Translations under genes and position numbers: made by a program | DNA from: Paenibacillus sp. FSL R5-0341 | GTDB taxonomy: Bacteria; Bacillota; Bacilli; Paenibacillales; Paenibacillaceae | Reading direction: 5' to 3' | NCBI RefSeq assembly: GCF_037975235.1 | Contig: NZ_CP150241.1 | Location: forward strand, 2,666,001 to 2,730,000 | DNA length: 64,000 nt | In this document: in pieces, positions 37,163 to 44,977 of the stretch | Position numbering within the stretch: the stretch's first letter is position 1 | How the letters are laid out: every line of letters starts with the position of its first letter | Notes under the pieces: model-generated | Database searches by the model: none | Seen by the model: only the letters and a program-made list of their open reading frames with translations | What the model was told of the DNA's origin: nothing

Positions 37163-37420
37163 TTGGCAAAAGCAAAAGTAGCAAAAAGACCCACACGGGA
37201 TGAGTTTGAACTTGAAGAGTTGGGAAATCAGCTGGTTGAAGCCTTTCGTGAACGTTCGGAAGTACTGTTGACGGTATGGGGCAAGGAAGATCAGGTGCAA
37301 GGAGTCATTGTCAAAATGGACTCCCGTACACGACTCGTGCATGTAGAGTATACAGAGGAAGAGTTCACGGCGAAGGTACCTTTTCTGGATATCATGCGAG
37401 TGCAATCTCCACGGTACTGA
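37163..37420 (+). CDS. YolD-like family protein
   Basis: An 85-residue soluble, charged protein. The C-terminal half (GVIVKMDSRTRLVHVEYT, then KVPFLDIMRV) resembles the YolD-like domain (PF08863), a small beta fold found in Firmicutes and often near DNA-polymerase Y genes, although none is seen here. I chose the TTG at 37163 because AGAGGAGG lies seven bases upstream; an in-frame ATG at 37100 has no ribosome binding site and would overlap the promoter region. The role is unknown. Confidence 0.65.
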   Translation: MAKAKVAKRPTRDEFELEELGNQLVEAFRERSEVLLTVWGKEDQVQGVIVKMDSRTRLVHVEYTEEEFTAKVPFLDIMRVQSPRY

Positions 37421-37520
37421 ACGAAAAAAAACAGCTTTTGAATAATTAGGGCATCCGCCCTGTCAAAGTCGTTCTTCCTGCATAAGATAACCCATACCTG
37501 TTGCAGAGGAGGTACGGTCA

Positions 37521-37640
37521 ATGAGCGAAGTATTAGGTGGAGAAGCAAGAGGCTACGGATACGGAGGTTTCACTTCTGTAGGTGCCATTCTGGTTCTGTT
37601 CATCCTGTTGGTTATCATCTCCAAAGCGTTCTTGGTATAA
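37521..37640 (+). CDS. YjcZ-family small sporulation protein
   Basis: A 39-residue protein with an AGAGGAGG ribosome binding site and ATG start. It has a Gly/Tyr-rich N-terminus (GYGYGGF) and a single C-terminal hydrophobic helix (ILVLFILLVIISKAFLV), the typical form of the YjcZ/YdgO small proteins made during sporulation in bacilli. CATAAGATA at 37481-37489 could be a SigE/SigK -10 element. A terminator follows 25 bases after the stop. Confidence 0.85.
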   Translation: MSEVLGGEARGYGYGGFTSVGAILVLFILLVIISKAFLV

Positions 37641-37664
37641 TCGCATATCTCTAAAGAATGAAAG

Positions 37665-37693
37665 AAGCTCTGCCATCGCGGCAGAGCTTTTTT
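37665..37693 (+). terminator. Terminator of the yjcZ-like gene
   Basis: AGCTCTGCC (37666-37674) pairs with GGCAGAGCT (37680-37688) and is followed by a T run. Confidence 0.85.
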
Positions 37694-37796
37694 GTTCGTT
37701 CAGTCATTGGCGAAATTTGTAGAAAATCGGTGTAAGTCCTGCAGTCGTTATGTTAGAATATAACCATCCCTAGAGAAAGAAAGAGGTGTTTTGAAA

Positions 37797-38300
37797 ATGA
37801 GCAAAGAGTTAACAGAATCTTTAAATGAACAGATGAACTTTGAGTTTTATTCCGCTCATGTATATCTGGCTATGGCAGCCTATTGTTCCAGCAAAAGTCT
37901 GGATGGATTTGCGAACTTCTTCATCGTGCAAGCGGAGGAAGAGCGATTCCATGGCATGAAAATATACAAATTTCTGAATGATCGTGGACAACGTGCCACA
38001 CTGGCGGCTTTGCCAGAACCGAAGAATGAATATGCTTCGATGCTGGATGTATTTGAGCATGGTTATGCTCATGAGCAGCAAAACACGAAAAAATTCTACA
38101 ATCTGGCTGACATCGCCCTGAATGAACGTGAACATGCAACGATGTATTTCCTGAAATGGTTCATTGATGAGCAGGTTGAAGAGGAAGCATTGTTTGACAA
38201 CATTATTCAGAAGCTGCGCCGCATCGAAAAAGACAGCAATGCCTTCTACATGCTGGATGCAGAGTTTGGCAAACGTTCGTTCACTGCCCCTGCTGAATAA
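37797..38300 (+). CDS. ftnA: Ferritin
   Basis: A 167-residue ferritin subunit that would assemble into a 24-mer iron store. The diiron ferroxidase ligands are recognisable: Glu in NFEFYSAHVY (near residue 17), Glu and His in EERFHGMKIY (near 50-53), and later Glu/Gln positions in NEREHATM and DEQVEEE. AGAGGTG precedes the ATG at 37797; the TTG at 37791 is in frame. The promoter probably lies in the 100 bases after the yjcZ terminator; no Fur box is obvious there. Confidence 0.93.
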   Translation: MSKELTESLNEQMNFEFYSAHVYLAMAAYCSSKSLDGFANFFIVQAEEERFHGMKIYKFLNDRGQRATLAALPEPKNEYASMLDVFEHGYAHEQQNTKKFYNLADIALNEREHATMYFLKWFIDEQVEEEALFDNIIQKLRRIEKDSNAFYMLDAEFGKRSFTAPAE

Positions 38301-38344
38301 CTGTACGTTGGGAGTCGAGAAGATTCCAGCGACAAAAGATCATC

Positions 38345-38400
38345 TACATACAGCATGAGGTAATGATCCTGAAGCAATGGGGGCAATCCCCCTGCAAGGG
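38345..38400 (+). other. Structured 3' UTR or small RNA candidate after ferritin
   Basis: GGGGG-CAAT-CCCCC (38379-38392) makes a tight hairpin, extended by outer GCA/TGC pairs, inside a 140-base region between the ferritin stop and its terminator. The function is unknown; a 3' UTR-derived small RNA is possible but no internal promoter is visible. Confidence 0.35.
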
Positions 38401-38438
38401 ATGATGGTTTGATGCCATATGCTGATTCAAGACGAAGA

Positions 38439-38466
38439 AGGCCTGCACTTGTGCAGGCTTTTTTTG
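38439..38466 (+). terminator. Terminator downstream of ferritin
   Basis: GCCTGCAC (38441-38448) and GTGCAGGC (38451-38458) form a perfect stem followed by a run of seven T. It lies 140 bases after the ferritin stop, leaving a long, structured 3' region. Confidence 0.88.
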
Positions 38467-38773
38467 CATGCAAAGATATTTAATTATTTAATTGATATGC
38501 TTGAATCGTAGCAAAAGTCTATCAAAATCCTGAATATGGGTAATAGAGGATATGTCACAATTGATCTATCCTGGCGGGATCTTATTTTTGCGCAAATCTA
38601 TCAAATTCGTTTTAAATTTTAGGTTTATCTGACAAAAGTGTAACTCTACCGTAGCCTTTGAAGCGAGAACAGGAGCTGCTATCTTTGATAGTATTAGGAT
38701 TAATCGCCAAGGGATGAAGGTAGAACAACATGGACACCCGGGGAAATATAACACATAAGGGAGACTTTTAATT
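38467..38773 (+). other. Intergenic leader of the polysaccharide deacetylase gene
   Basis: This 307-base stretch has no gene. The first 130 bases are AT-rich and probably carry the promoter. In the second half, GTGT and TCTACC (38638-38650) can pair with GGTAGA and ACAC (38719-38737), enclosing a small CTATC/GATAG hairpin. A structured leader is possible; it does not match a riboswitch class that I can recall. Confidence 0.35.
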
Positions 38774-39514
38774 ATGCTACATATTCGCAAATCTATCATG
38801 GTCACACTTGCCATTCTATTAATCATTCCACTATTATTGCCGCAATCGGTATCTGCCAAATCAGCTACATCAAAGGATAGCGCAAACAAAGCGAGTTCCA
38901 AAATCATATACCTGACTTTTGACGACGGGCCAACCGCTCACACAGGTCAGTTACTCGATATTCTCGATCAATATAATGCGAAGGCAACGTTCTTCATGTT
39001 GGGCCCTCAGATGGAGCAGTTTCAGAAGGCTACCAAACGCATCGTAGCTGACGGGCATGGATTGGGCCTGCATGGTGTGACTCACGTTCCAAGCAAATTC
39101 TATAAATCTGCCTATAGCGGATTGAAAGAGATGCAACAGGCCAATGTAAGTCTGAACAAGGTTGCCGGAGTTAAAACAAGTCTTGTTCGGACGCCATATG
39201 GTAGTAAACCATATCTCAAGCCGGCATTTCGTAATGTGTTGTTAGGTCAGGGTGGATTCCATTTATGGGATTGGAATGTGGATTCGGAAGACTGGAAATA
39301 CAAGAAGGATCACCAGAAAGTCTATAACAGTGTAATGAAGCAAATCCACAATGTGCAAAAGAGCGGAACAACGCCTGTTGTGCTTATGCACGACCAGGAA
39401 GCGACGTTGAAGGTCCTGCCACAAGTGTTGAAAACATTGAAGGCAGAAGGGTATCGTTTTGAAGTATTAAGCAAGAAAGTACAGCCGGTTAACTTCTGGA
39501 ACGACAAGCGTTAA
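38774..39514 (+). CDS. Secreted polysaccharide deacetylase
   Basis: A 246-residue family 4 carbohydrate esterase (NodB fold, PF01522). A signal peptide covers about residues 1-30 (cleavage after VSA). Catalytic motifs: TFDDGP (motif 1, base and metal Asp), HGVTH (motif 2; Gly where Ser/Thr is usual in HxxxH), RTPYGS (motif 3) and the later DWNVDSEDW and LMHD segments. It should deacetylate peptidoglycan or another N-acetylated polysaccharide outside the cell. AAGGGAGA precedes the ATG. Confidence 0.92.
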   Translation: MLHIRKSIMVTLAILLIIPLLLPQSVSAKSATSKDSANKASSKIIYLTFDDGPTAHTGQLLDILDQYNAKATFFMLGPQMEQFQKATKRIVADGHGLGLHGVTHVPSKFYKSAYSGLKEMQQANVSLNKVAGVKTSLVRTPYGSKPYLKPAFRNVLLGQGGFHLWDWNVDSEDWKYKKDHQKVYNSVMKQIHNVQKSGTTPVVLMHDQEATLKVLPQVLKTLKAEGYRFEVLSKKVQPVNFWNDKR

Positions 39515-39594
39515 TCTTTTGATATTTTGAATCAGACATTAGATCGATCCTGACTACACATTGGACACAACTCACAACCAAGGAGGTACACAAC

Positions 39595-40506
39595 ATGAAG
39601 AAACAACCATTGTGGATGACCATTCCGGTAACGACAGCCGTTTTACTTGCGCTAGCAGGGTGTGGCGGACCGGATTCGAATGCTGCATCATCAGAGAATA
39701 GTTCTTCACCAACGACAACAGTGGGTCAACAGACCCAGAGCGGAAGCGGTGGTGCTGATTTCTCTAACGAAAATGAAGCGGGAACCAAAGAGAATACGGG
39801 CACAACAGATAATGAAGACACATCCGGATCGAAGGCAAATGACAACCAAGGTGCTAATGGTCAGGTGAGTGTGAATAAGGTGATCCAGCAAGTTCGTAAC
39901 CAGTTGACGATGAAGGATGCATCTTTACCCACATCCTTTACGTTAGAGAAGGGCGAATATGTGGGTGCGGCAATACTGTCCAATACTGCTGATGCATTTA
40001 AGGTAAACTTTTACGCTACCACTCAGTCTGTTGCCATTAATGATCAATCTTTAACTGCATCCGACAGTAAGATACCTGTACTGGCTTCCTATGAAATGAA
40101 GACCTATAAGGACCCGAATCAGTCAGAAATTTTTCCTGAGACGGACCTGAAAGATATTCCAACAGACATGGCTGTGGATCTGGGACATGGCATCCAAGGC
40201 TTGAGTGAAGGTGCGGCAGGCAGTCAATATCTGACGTGGCAAGAAGGAAGATGGACGCTGCAAATTCGCTCGGTTTCCGAAGATAAGATGAATAATCCGG
40301 GTATTGCGAAGAAAATGGTGGAGTATCTGGAGTCACATACATTGCCTGTACCGAAAGATAAAGGGTATATCAACGTGGAATATCCAAGTGGAGGAAAGTC
40401 TGTCCATGTAACGATCTCATGGCAAGACGGTCATCAAATTTATCAGCTCAAGACCGAGCAAGTGCCACTGGAAGCTCTTGGTATGGCTGTATCTGTGAAA
40501 TCATAA
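39595..40506 (+). CDS. Lipoprotein of unknown function
   Basis: A 303-residue lipoprotein with lipobox LAGC (Cys23). A disordered Ser/Thr/Gly/Asn-rich linker (about residues 24-95) is followed by a globular domain (about 98-303) that I do not recognise. AAGGAGG is well placed before the ATG. It follows the polysaccharide deacetylase by 80 bases, and a terminator ends both, so they may be cotranscribed; a role at the cell wall surface is inference. Confidence 0.75.
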   Translation: MKKQPLWMTIPVTTAVLLALAGCGGPDSNAASSENSSSPTTTVGQQTQSGSGGADFSNENEAGTKENTGTTDNEDTSGSKANDNQGANGQVSVNKVIQQVRNQLTMKDASLPTSFTLEKGEYVGAAILSNTADAFKVNFYATTQSVAINDQSLTASDSKIPVLASYEMKTYKDPNQSEIFPETDLKDIPTDMAVDLGHGIQGLSEGAAGSQYLTWQEGRWTLQIRSVSEDKMNNPGIAKKMVEYLESHTLPVPKDKGYINVEYPSGGKSVHVTISWQDGHQIYQLKTEQVPLEALGMAVSVKS

Positions 40507-40566
40507 GCGTTTCGCAAATATTCTGCAATGCACAAGAATTGAATGTCAGATTGTTATAATAAACAT

Positions 40567-40610
40567 AAAAAGCTTGGCCAAGGAAGTGTTTTCCTAGGCC
40601 AAGCTTTTTT
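40567..40610 (+). terminator. Terminator after the lipoprotein gene
   Basis: AAAAGCTTGGCC (from 40567) pairs with GGCCAAGCTTTTTT (to 40610), with inner AAGGA/TCCTA pairing. It could also serve the convergent desR. Confidence 0.9.
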
Positions 40611-40686
40611 ACTAGCATGTTATTACGACTGACTTGTGCAGCCGGGAACATACTTATTTATGTTTCAATGGGTTAAAGCGGTACTT

Positions 40687-41286
40687 TCATTTGAACCACC
40701 CTTTTTCCTTGGAGCGAGTGATAGCCTCAATGCGGTTACTGGCATTTAACTTGTTGAGAATAATGGAGATGTAATTACGTACCGTGCCCGTTGTGATAAA
40801 CAGATGTCCGGCAATCTCCTTTGTATTCTTCCCGTCTGCCATGAGGCCAAGTACGGCGTTCTCACGTTCAGTCAGAGGATTCTCTTCTACATAAGCCTCA
40901 TCGACCAGGTCGGGAGCGAAGATACGTCTGCCATTCATGACTTGGCGGATCGCCTCGGCAAGTTCTTCAATTGGACTGTCTTTGAGCAGATAACCACGGA
41001 CACCACCCTTAAGGGCACGTTCGAAATATCCGGTCCGGGCAAAAGTGGTCAGGATAATGACCTTGCAGCTCATTCCTTTGAGTTCTTCTGCGGCTTCGAG
41101 GCCGCTTTTCACGGGCATTTCTATATCCATCAGACAGATGTCTGGTGCAAGTTCTTGCACCAGAGCAAGGGCTTCCTGGCCGTTGCTGGCACGTCCGACG
41201 ACTTCCATATCTTCTTCCAGATTAAGTAGGGAAGACAAGGCACCGAGCATCATGCGCTGATCTTCTGCAATTACAATCCTGATCAT
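40687..41286 (-). CDS. desR: Response regulator DesR
   Basis: A 199-residue NarL/LuxR-type response regulator. Receiver domain residues 1-120 with the phospho-acceptor Asp54 in CLMDIEMP, the same position as in B. subtilis DesR; Thr and Lys switch residues in ILTTFAR and YLLKDSP. A LuxR helix-turn-helix ends the protein (TEREN, then KNTKEIAGHLFITTGTVRNY). AAAGGAGG lies before the ATG at 41286; the open frame upstream lies in desK. It overlaps desK by four bases. It should activate des when phosphorylated by DesK in the cold. Confidence 0.92.
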   Translation of the reverse strand: MIRIVIAEDQRMMLGALSSLLNLEEDMEVVGRASNGQEALALVQELAPDICLMDIEMPVKSGLEAAEELKGMSCKVIILTTFARTGYFERALKGGVRGYLLKDSPIEELAEAIRQVMNGRRIFAPDLVDEAYVEENPLTERENAVLGLMADGKNTKEIAGHLFITTGTVRNYISIILNKLNASNRIEAITRSKEKGWFK

Positions 41287-42419
41287 GATTCTGCCTCCTT
41301 TATCGGTTTGCGGACGAGTTTGGGCACATGAATAATGATTGCTGTACCCTGGGTGTCTGTACCAGAGCGGATATCCAGACAACCATTCACGAATTCAAGT
41401 CGTTCCTTCATGCCCAAAATTCCTGTTCCGCGCCGATCCGTTTTGCGAGTTCGTTCTATTCCGACACCGTTATCCTGCACGGTTAGTACATTATCCGCTA
41501 GTGTTTCCTTAATGACGATGGTACATGTTGTTGCCTGACTGTGTTTGACCACATTGGTGACGGCTTCTTTCAAGCACATACCAAGCACATTTTCATTCAA
41601 TTGCGACGTGTCTTGCAGCTTCGGATTACCTTCAAGTACAAATTCAATCGAAGCGGCCTTCAGAATCTGCTCTGCCCGGAACAGTTCATCGACCAATTGT
41701 GTACCACGCATGGTTGTTACCATTTCGCGGACTTCCTTCAGAGCTGTGCTTGCCGTTTGTCTAAGGTCGTTCAATTCAATCTCGGCCTGATCGGGATTAT
41801 TGCGGAGCAGGCGCTTCGCGAGATCGGTTTTCAGACCGATCAGAGAGAGCTTCTGTCCAAGGGTATCGTGCAGGTCACGAGCGATACGTTGACGTTCTTC
41901 CATTTTCACCAGATCATCGAGTCGTTTGTTGGCATTCTCCAATTGGCCTTCCAATTGTTCAGTCTTATTTTTATTATACGTACTGATTGGAAGCAGGATG
42001 GAGGCCATTAAGCTGATGAATACAAACGGGAACTGACTCACGAGCAATGAACTCTGATTGATAAAACCATAATTAATGGTTAGAAAGCTGGCTCCCAAAT
42101 TCACCGAGTAGAGGGTGAAAAAACCGGCTTTATTTTTAATATTCCCAATAAAAAAAGCAAGAAACAACGAGAAATAGGCATAATCATAAGCGATGGTCAT
42201 CGTAATGGATATGGCAATGAGCAATCCAATCCACATGTACACCTGCCAGCCCTTGGTAATGAAGGCGAGCAGATAACAGACGAAGAAGACGAGAATGATA
42301 ATAATGCCGGTCACCATCGTCCATAATTTGGAATATTGTGAAATGTAATAGAAGGGCAGGATGAAAAAGACCAGCCATACATAAGGATTTAACCCTGTAT
42401 TTTTATAAAAAATCTGCAT
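41283..42419 (-). CDS. desK: Thermosensor histidine kinase DesK
   Basis: A 378-residue membrane kinase of the HisKA_3 class. Five or so N-terminal membrane segments (about residues 10-155) sense membrane thickness in the B. subtilis protein; a coiled-coil linker leads to the phospho-acceptor His184 in RDLHDTLGQ. The ATP-binding part has NVVKHSQAT (N box), DNGVGI (G1) and GTGILGMKERL (G2). It autophosphorylates when membranes stiffen and passes phosphate to DesR, encoded next with a four-base overlap. Confidence 0.93.
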   Translation of the reverse strand: MQIFYKNTGLNPYVWLVFFILPFYYISQYSKLWTMVTGIIIILVFFVCYLLAFITKGWQVYMWIGLLIAISITMTIAYDYAYFSLFLAFFIGNIKNKAGFFTLYSVNLGASFLTINYGFINQSSLLVSQFPFVFISLMASILLPISTYNKNKTEQLEGQLENANKRLDDLVKMEERQRIARDLHDTLGQKLSLIGLKTDLAKRLLRNNPDQAEIELNDLRQTASTALKEVREMVTTMRGTQLVDELFRAEQILKAASIEFVLEGNPKLQDTSQLNENVLGMCLKEAVTNVVKHSQATTCTIVIKETLADNVLTVQDNGVGIERTRKTDRRGTGILGMKERLEFVNGCLDIRSGTDTQGTAIIIHVPKLVRKPIKEAES

Positions 42420-42518
42420 CCACTTTTGAATGTAATTCTCCTCCTTGCACTTGTACTCAACTTTAGCATGACTGTAGCATGACTATGGCTTGAATACAAG
42501 AAAACGAATCCGACAGAG

Positions 42519-43577
42519 TTAAGGCTTCTCTGTCAGACCCGCTGGATTGGTTACTCGGATAGGCGGTTGAACATACGGCTTGCGGGATAAGCTTTTGAGC
42601 TGTTTGAAACTAATAAATTGTTTGGATTCTTCATCCCATAAGCGGAAGCGCAGGGCAACCAGGCTGGAACGTAGTGTAATAGTCGTTGCTTTTTGCAAGG
42701 GTGGTGTTGCGTTATGTGCTTCTTCCAAGAAATAGTTAGGTACACGCGGGCTCAAGTGATGCACATGGTGAAACCCGATATTACCACTGATCCATTGCAA
42801 TAATTTTGGTAATTTGTAATAAGAACTGCCTTCAACAGCTGCTTTTACATAACTCCATTCATCTTCATGTTCAAAGTACGTTTCTTCGAACTGATGCTGA
42901 ACGTAGAACAACCAAATGCCGAAGAAACCGGAGAAGAAGAATACAGGTGCTTGCACCATAACAAAAGCCTGCCAGCCAATTAACCAGCACATGAATGCAT
43001 AGAGTCCAACGATCAAGGCTGTGGTCAAGTGAGTATTAATGCGCTCTTTACGTCGTGCGCCTTTGCGGTTAAAGCGATAAGCGAGAATGAACACATAGAT
43101 TGGTCCGATGCAGAACAATACAAACGGATTACGATAAATCCGGTAGAAAAGACGACCCCAAGGAGAAGCTTCTTTGTATTCGTCAACCGTCATGACCCAG
43201 ATATCACCTACACCACGTTTGTCGAGATTACTGCTGGTTGCGTGATGGATGGAATGCTCGGCTTTCCATTGTTGATAGGGTGTCAGTGTTAATACGCCTG
43301 TAATGGTACCGAGAATATCATTGGCACGTTTGCTTTTAAAGAATGAACCGTGACAGCAGTCATGGAAGATAATGAATGTCCGTAGTACAAATCCGGATGC
43401 CACCAGGGCAATCGGGAAGGTTAGCCAGTAGGAAACCGATAAGCTAAAGTAAGCTGCAGCCCATAGCAAGAAGAGCGGGAGCAATGTATTGATTAACTGA
43501 CGGATACTTAATCTGAGATCATTTTTTTCGTAAGGGGTGACTTCTTTTTTTAGCGCCATTTCTTTGGTTCTACTCAT
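42519..43577 (-). CDS. des: Membrane fatty acid desaturase
   Basis: A 352-residue integral membrane acyl-lipid desaturase. The three histidine boxes that hold the diiron centre are HDCCHGS, HSIHHATSS and HHVHHLSP. Four or so membrane segments lie between them. In B. subtilis Des puts a delta-5 double bond into phospholipid acyl chains after cold shock. The gene lies 99 bases upstream of desK on the same strand, as in the classic des-desK-desR order. Its upstream region carries paired GTCAT-type dyads, likely DesR sites. Confidence 0.94.
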   Translation of the reverse strand: MSRTKEMALKKEVTPYEKNDLRLSIRQLINTLLPLFLLWAAAYFSLSVSYWLTFPIALVASGFVLRTFIIFHDCCHGSFFKSKRANDILGTITGVLTLTPYQQWKAEHSIHHATSSNLDKRGVGDIWVMTVDEYKEASPWGRLFYRIYRNPFVLFCIGPIYVFILAYRFNRKGARRKERINTHLTTALIVGLYAFMCWLIGWQAFVMVQAPVFFFSGFFGIWLFYVQHQFEETYFEHEDEWSYVKAAVEGSSYYKLPKLLQWISGNIGFHHVHHLSPRVPNYFLEEAHNATPPLQKATTITLRSSLVALRFRLWDEESKQFISFKQLKSLSRKPYVQPPIRVTNPAGLTEKP

Positions 43578-43667
43578 TGACGTGTGTCCTCCTTCAATCG
43601 TTATAACTGTAATCAGCTACAACTTCACGTTTCCCGGTAAGACTTTCCTCTAGGAAGCGTTTTTATC

Positions 43668-43696
43668 ATTGTAAAACAATACACCCATGACAGTAA
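43668..43696 (-). promoter_or_regulatory. Probable des promoter
   Basis: On the minus strand TTACTG (43691-43696) and TACAAT (43668-43673) are spaced by 17 bases, about 90 bases before the des start. The -35 element lies within a GTCAT dyad, as expected for control by DesR. Confidence 0.6.
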
Positions 43697-43701
43697 GTCA
43701 T
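43687..43701. promoter_or_regulatory. Putative DesR operator, promoter-proximal dyad
   Basis: ATGACAGTAAGTCAT has ATGAC/GTCAT arms separated by five bases and overlaps the -35 of the des promoter. The DesR assignment is inference from position and from the second similar dyad. Confidence 0.55.
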
Positions 43702-43740
43702 AAACGTCAGCCCTTTATAATGATGAACATCAATGATGGA

Positions 43741-43758
43741 CCATGACATTTGTCATGG
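43741..43758. promoter_or_regulatory. Putative DesR operator, distal dyad
   Basis: CCATGACATTTGTCATGG is a perfect 8-bp inverted repeat with a two-base centre. TACACCCATGACA-like sequence near 43680 and its complement at 43751-43763 (TGTCATGGGTGTA) also form a 13-base inverted pair across the region. The rest of the 376-base gap to yitT holds nothing else I can name. Confidence 0.55.
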
Positions 43759-43953
43759 GTGTATGGTGGTGAATGGCTTTGTAGAAGAGAAAAGAGAAGG
43801 GTTTTGTAAATTCCTTTGCACAAATTACGTAACAATTTGTATTATGTATACAAATTTTGTTGTGGGCATGGTAAAATCTATCTTTGAGTGATTATGACAA
43901 CTTATGAGACGGGTCGATTAGGTTGATTTCTGATGGATTGGATGGAATGCATA

Positions 43954-44793
43954 ATGAAGAAACGAATTACGGATATTCTATTTATTATGGCAGGTGCATT
44001 TCTGTTTGCACTGGCGGTGAACCTGTTCGTCATCCCGAACGATTTGGCTGAAGGCGGCGTCACGGGCATCACGATTATTTTGTATTACCTGTTTGAATGG
44101 TCTCCTGGACTGATGAACTTGATCCTGAACGGTATTCTGTTAATTGTGGGATATCGGTTTCTTGATAAAACGACTACGGTGTATACAATTATTGCGGTCG
44201 TATTCAACTCGTTGTTCCTGCATCTGACGGAGAGCTGGACAATTGCATCGGATGAACTCTGGATCAATACCATCTTTGCTGGCGTATTTGCCGGTCTTGG
44301 TATTGGCTTGATTGTTAGAGTGGGAGGCACAACGGCGGGTACCGTGATCTTGGCCCGACTTGCCAACAAGTATCTGGATTGGAATATCAGTTACGGACTT
44401 CTGTTTTTCGATCTGATTGTGGCCTTTTCCTCATACTTCATCATTGGCCCACAAGGATTAATGTGTACCATTGTCCTGCTGTTTGTCGGAACCAAAACGA
44501 TGGAGTTCATTATTGAAGGACTCAATCCGAAAAAAGCAGTTATGATTATTTCTTCCAAACAGGATGAAATTGCGAAGCAAGTCATTGAGAAGATGGATCG
44601 CGGAGTAACTGTTCTGTCCGGTCATGGCTACTACACGAAAAATAAGAAAGAAATTCTATACATTGTGATTAGCAAACAGGAAGTTTCTATGTTGAAGAAA
44701 ATTGTTCGAGCAGAAGACGAGATTGCTTTTATCACCATTCATGATGTGCGTGATGTCTTCGGTGAAGGATTCATTGAACTTTCCAAGACTTGA
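43954..44793 (+). CDS. YitT-family membrane protein
   Basis: A 280-residue protein with about five membrane segments (DUF161/YitT_membrane, PF02588) and a cytosolic C-terminal DUF2179 domain (about residues 220-280). Recognisable parts are NLFVIPNDLAEGGVTGI and RVGGTTAGTVILARLANKY. I place the start at the third ATG of the frame (MKKRITDILF), since the residues before it are not conserved-looking; ribosome binding is weak for every candidate. The family function is unknown. Confidence 0.87.
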   Translation: MKKRITDILFIMAGAFLFALAVNLFVIPNDLAEGGVTGITIILYYLFEWSPGLMNLILNGILLIVGYRFLDKTTTVYTIIAVVFNSLFLHLTESWTIASDELWINTIFAGVFAGLGIGLIVRVGGTTAGTVILARLANKYLDWNISYGLLFFDLIVAFSSYFIIGPQGLMCTIVLLFVGTKTMEFIIEGLNPKKAVMIISSKQDEIAKQVIEKMDRGVTVLSGHGYYTKNKKEILYIVISKQEVSMLKKIVRAEDEIAFITIHDVRDVFGEGFIELSKT

Positions 44794-44811
44794 TACACTT
44801 ATATAGAAGAA

Positions 44812-44848
44812 AGAAGTTGCGGTGAAAGCTCACTGCAGCTTTTTTTTG
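44812..44848 (+). terminator. Terminator of yitT
   Basis: AAGTTGCGGTGA pairs with TCACTGCAGCTT with two mismatches and is followed by eight T. Confidence 0.8.
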
Positions 44849-44932
44849 TTGCGTTGATGTGGGAATATCATGTCATCTATTGGAGCATAAAAAGCTGTAC
44901 ACCCCCAAAAGGCGGTGATATATTGAATTTAA

Positions 44933-44953
44933 TTAATTTGTTAATAAACTTAA
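44933..44953. promoter_or_regulatory. Possible ROK-repressor operator
   Basis: A 21-base AT-rich dyad (TTAATTT at the left end, AAACTTAA at the right end, centre 44943, seven of ten positions paired) lies 25 bases before the ROK repressor start. XylR/NagC-type ROK repressors bind similar AT-rich TTAxTTT dyads, which suggests autoregulation. Confidence 0.4.
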
Positions 44954-44977
44954 CTAACTATAAAAGGAGGGGATAAG

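Noticed and set aside
38467..38773. c-di-AMP (ydaO) or c-di-GMP riboswitch before the polysaccharide deacetylase
   Set aside because: The conserved core motifs of these classes, as I remember them, are absent. I kept only a generic structured-leader note.
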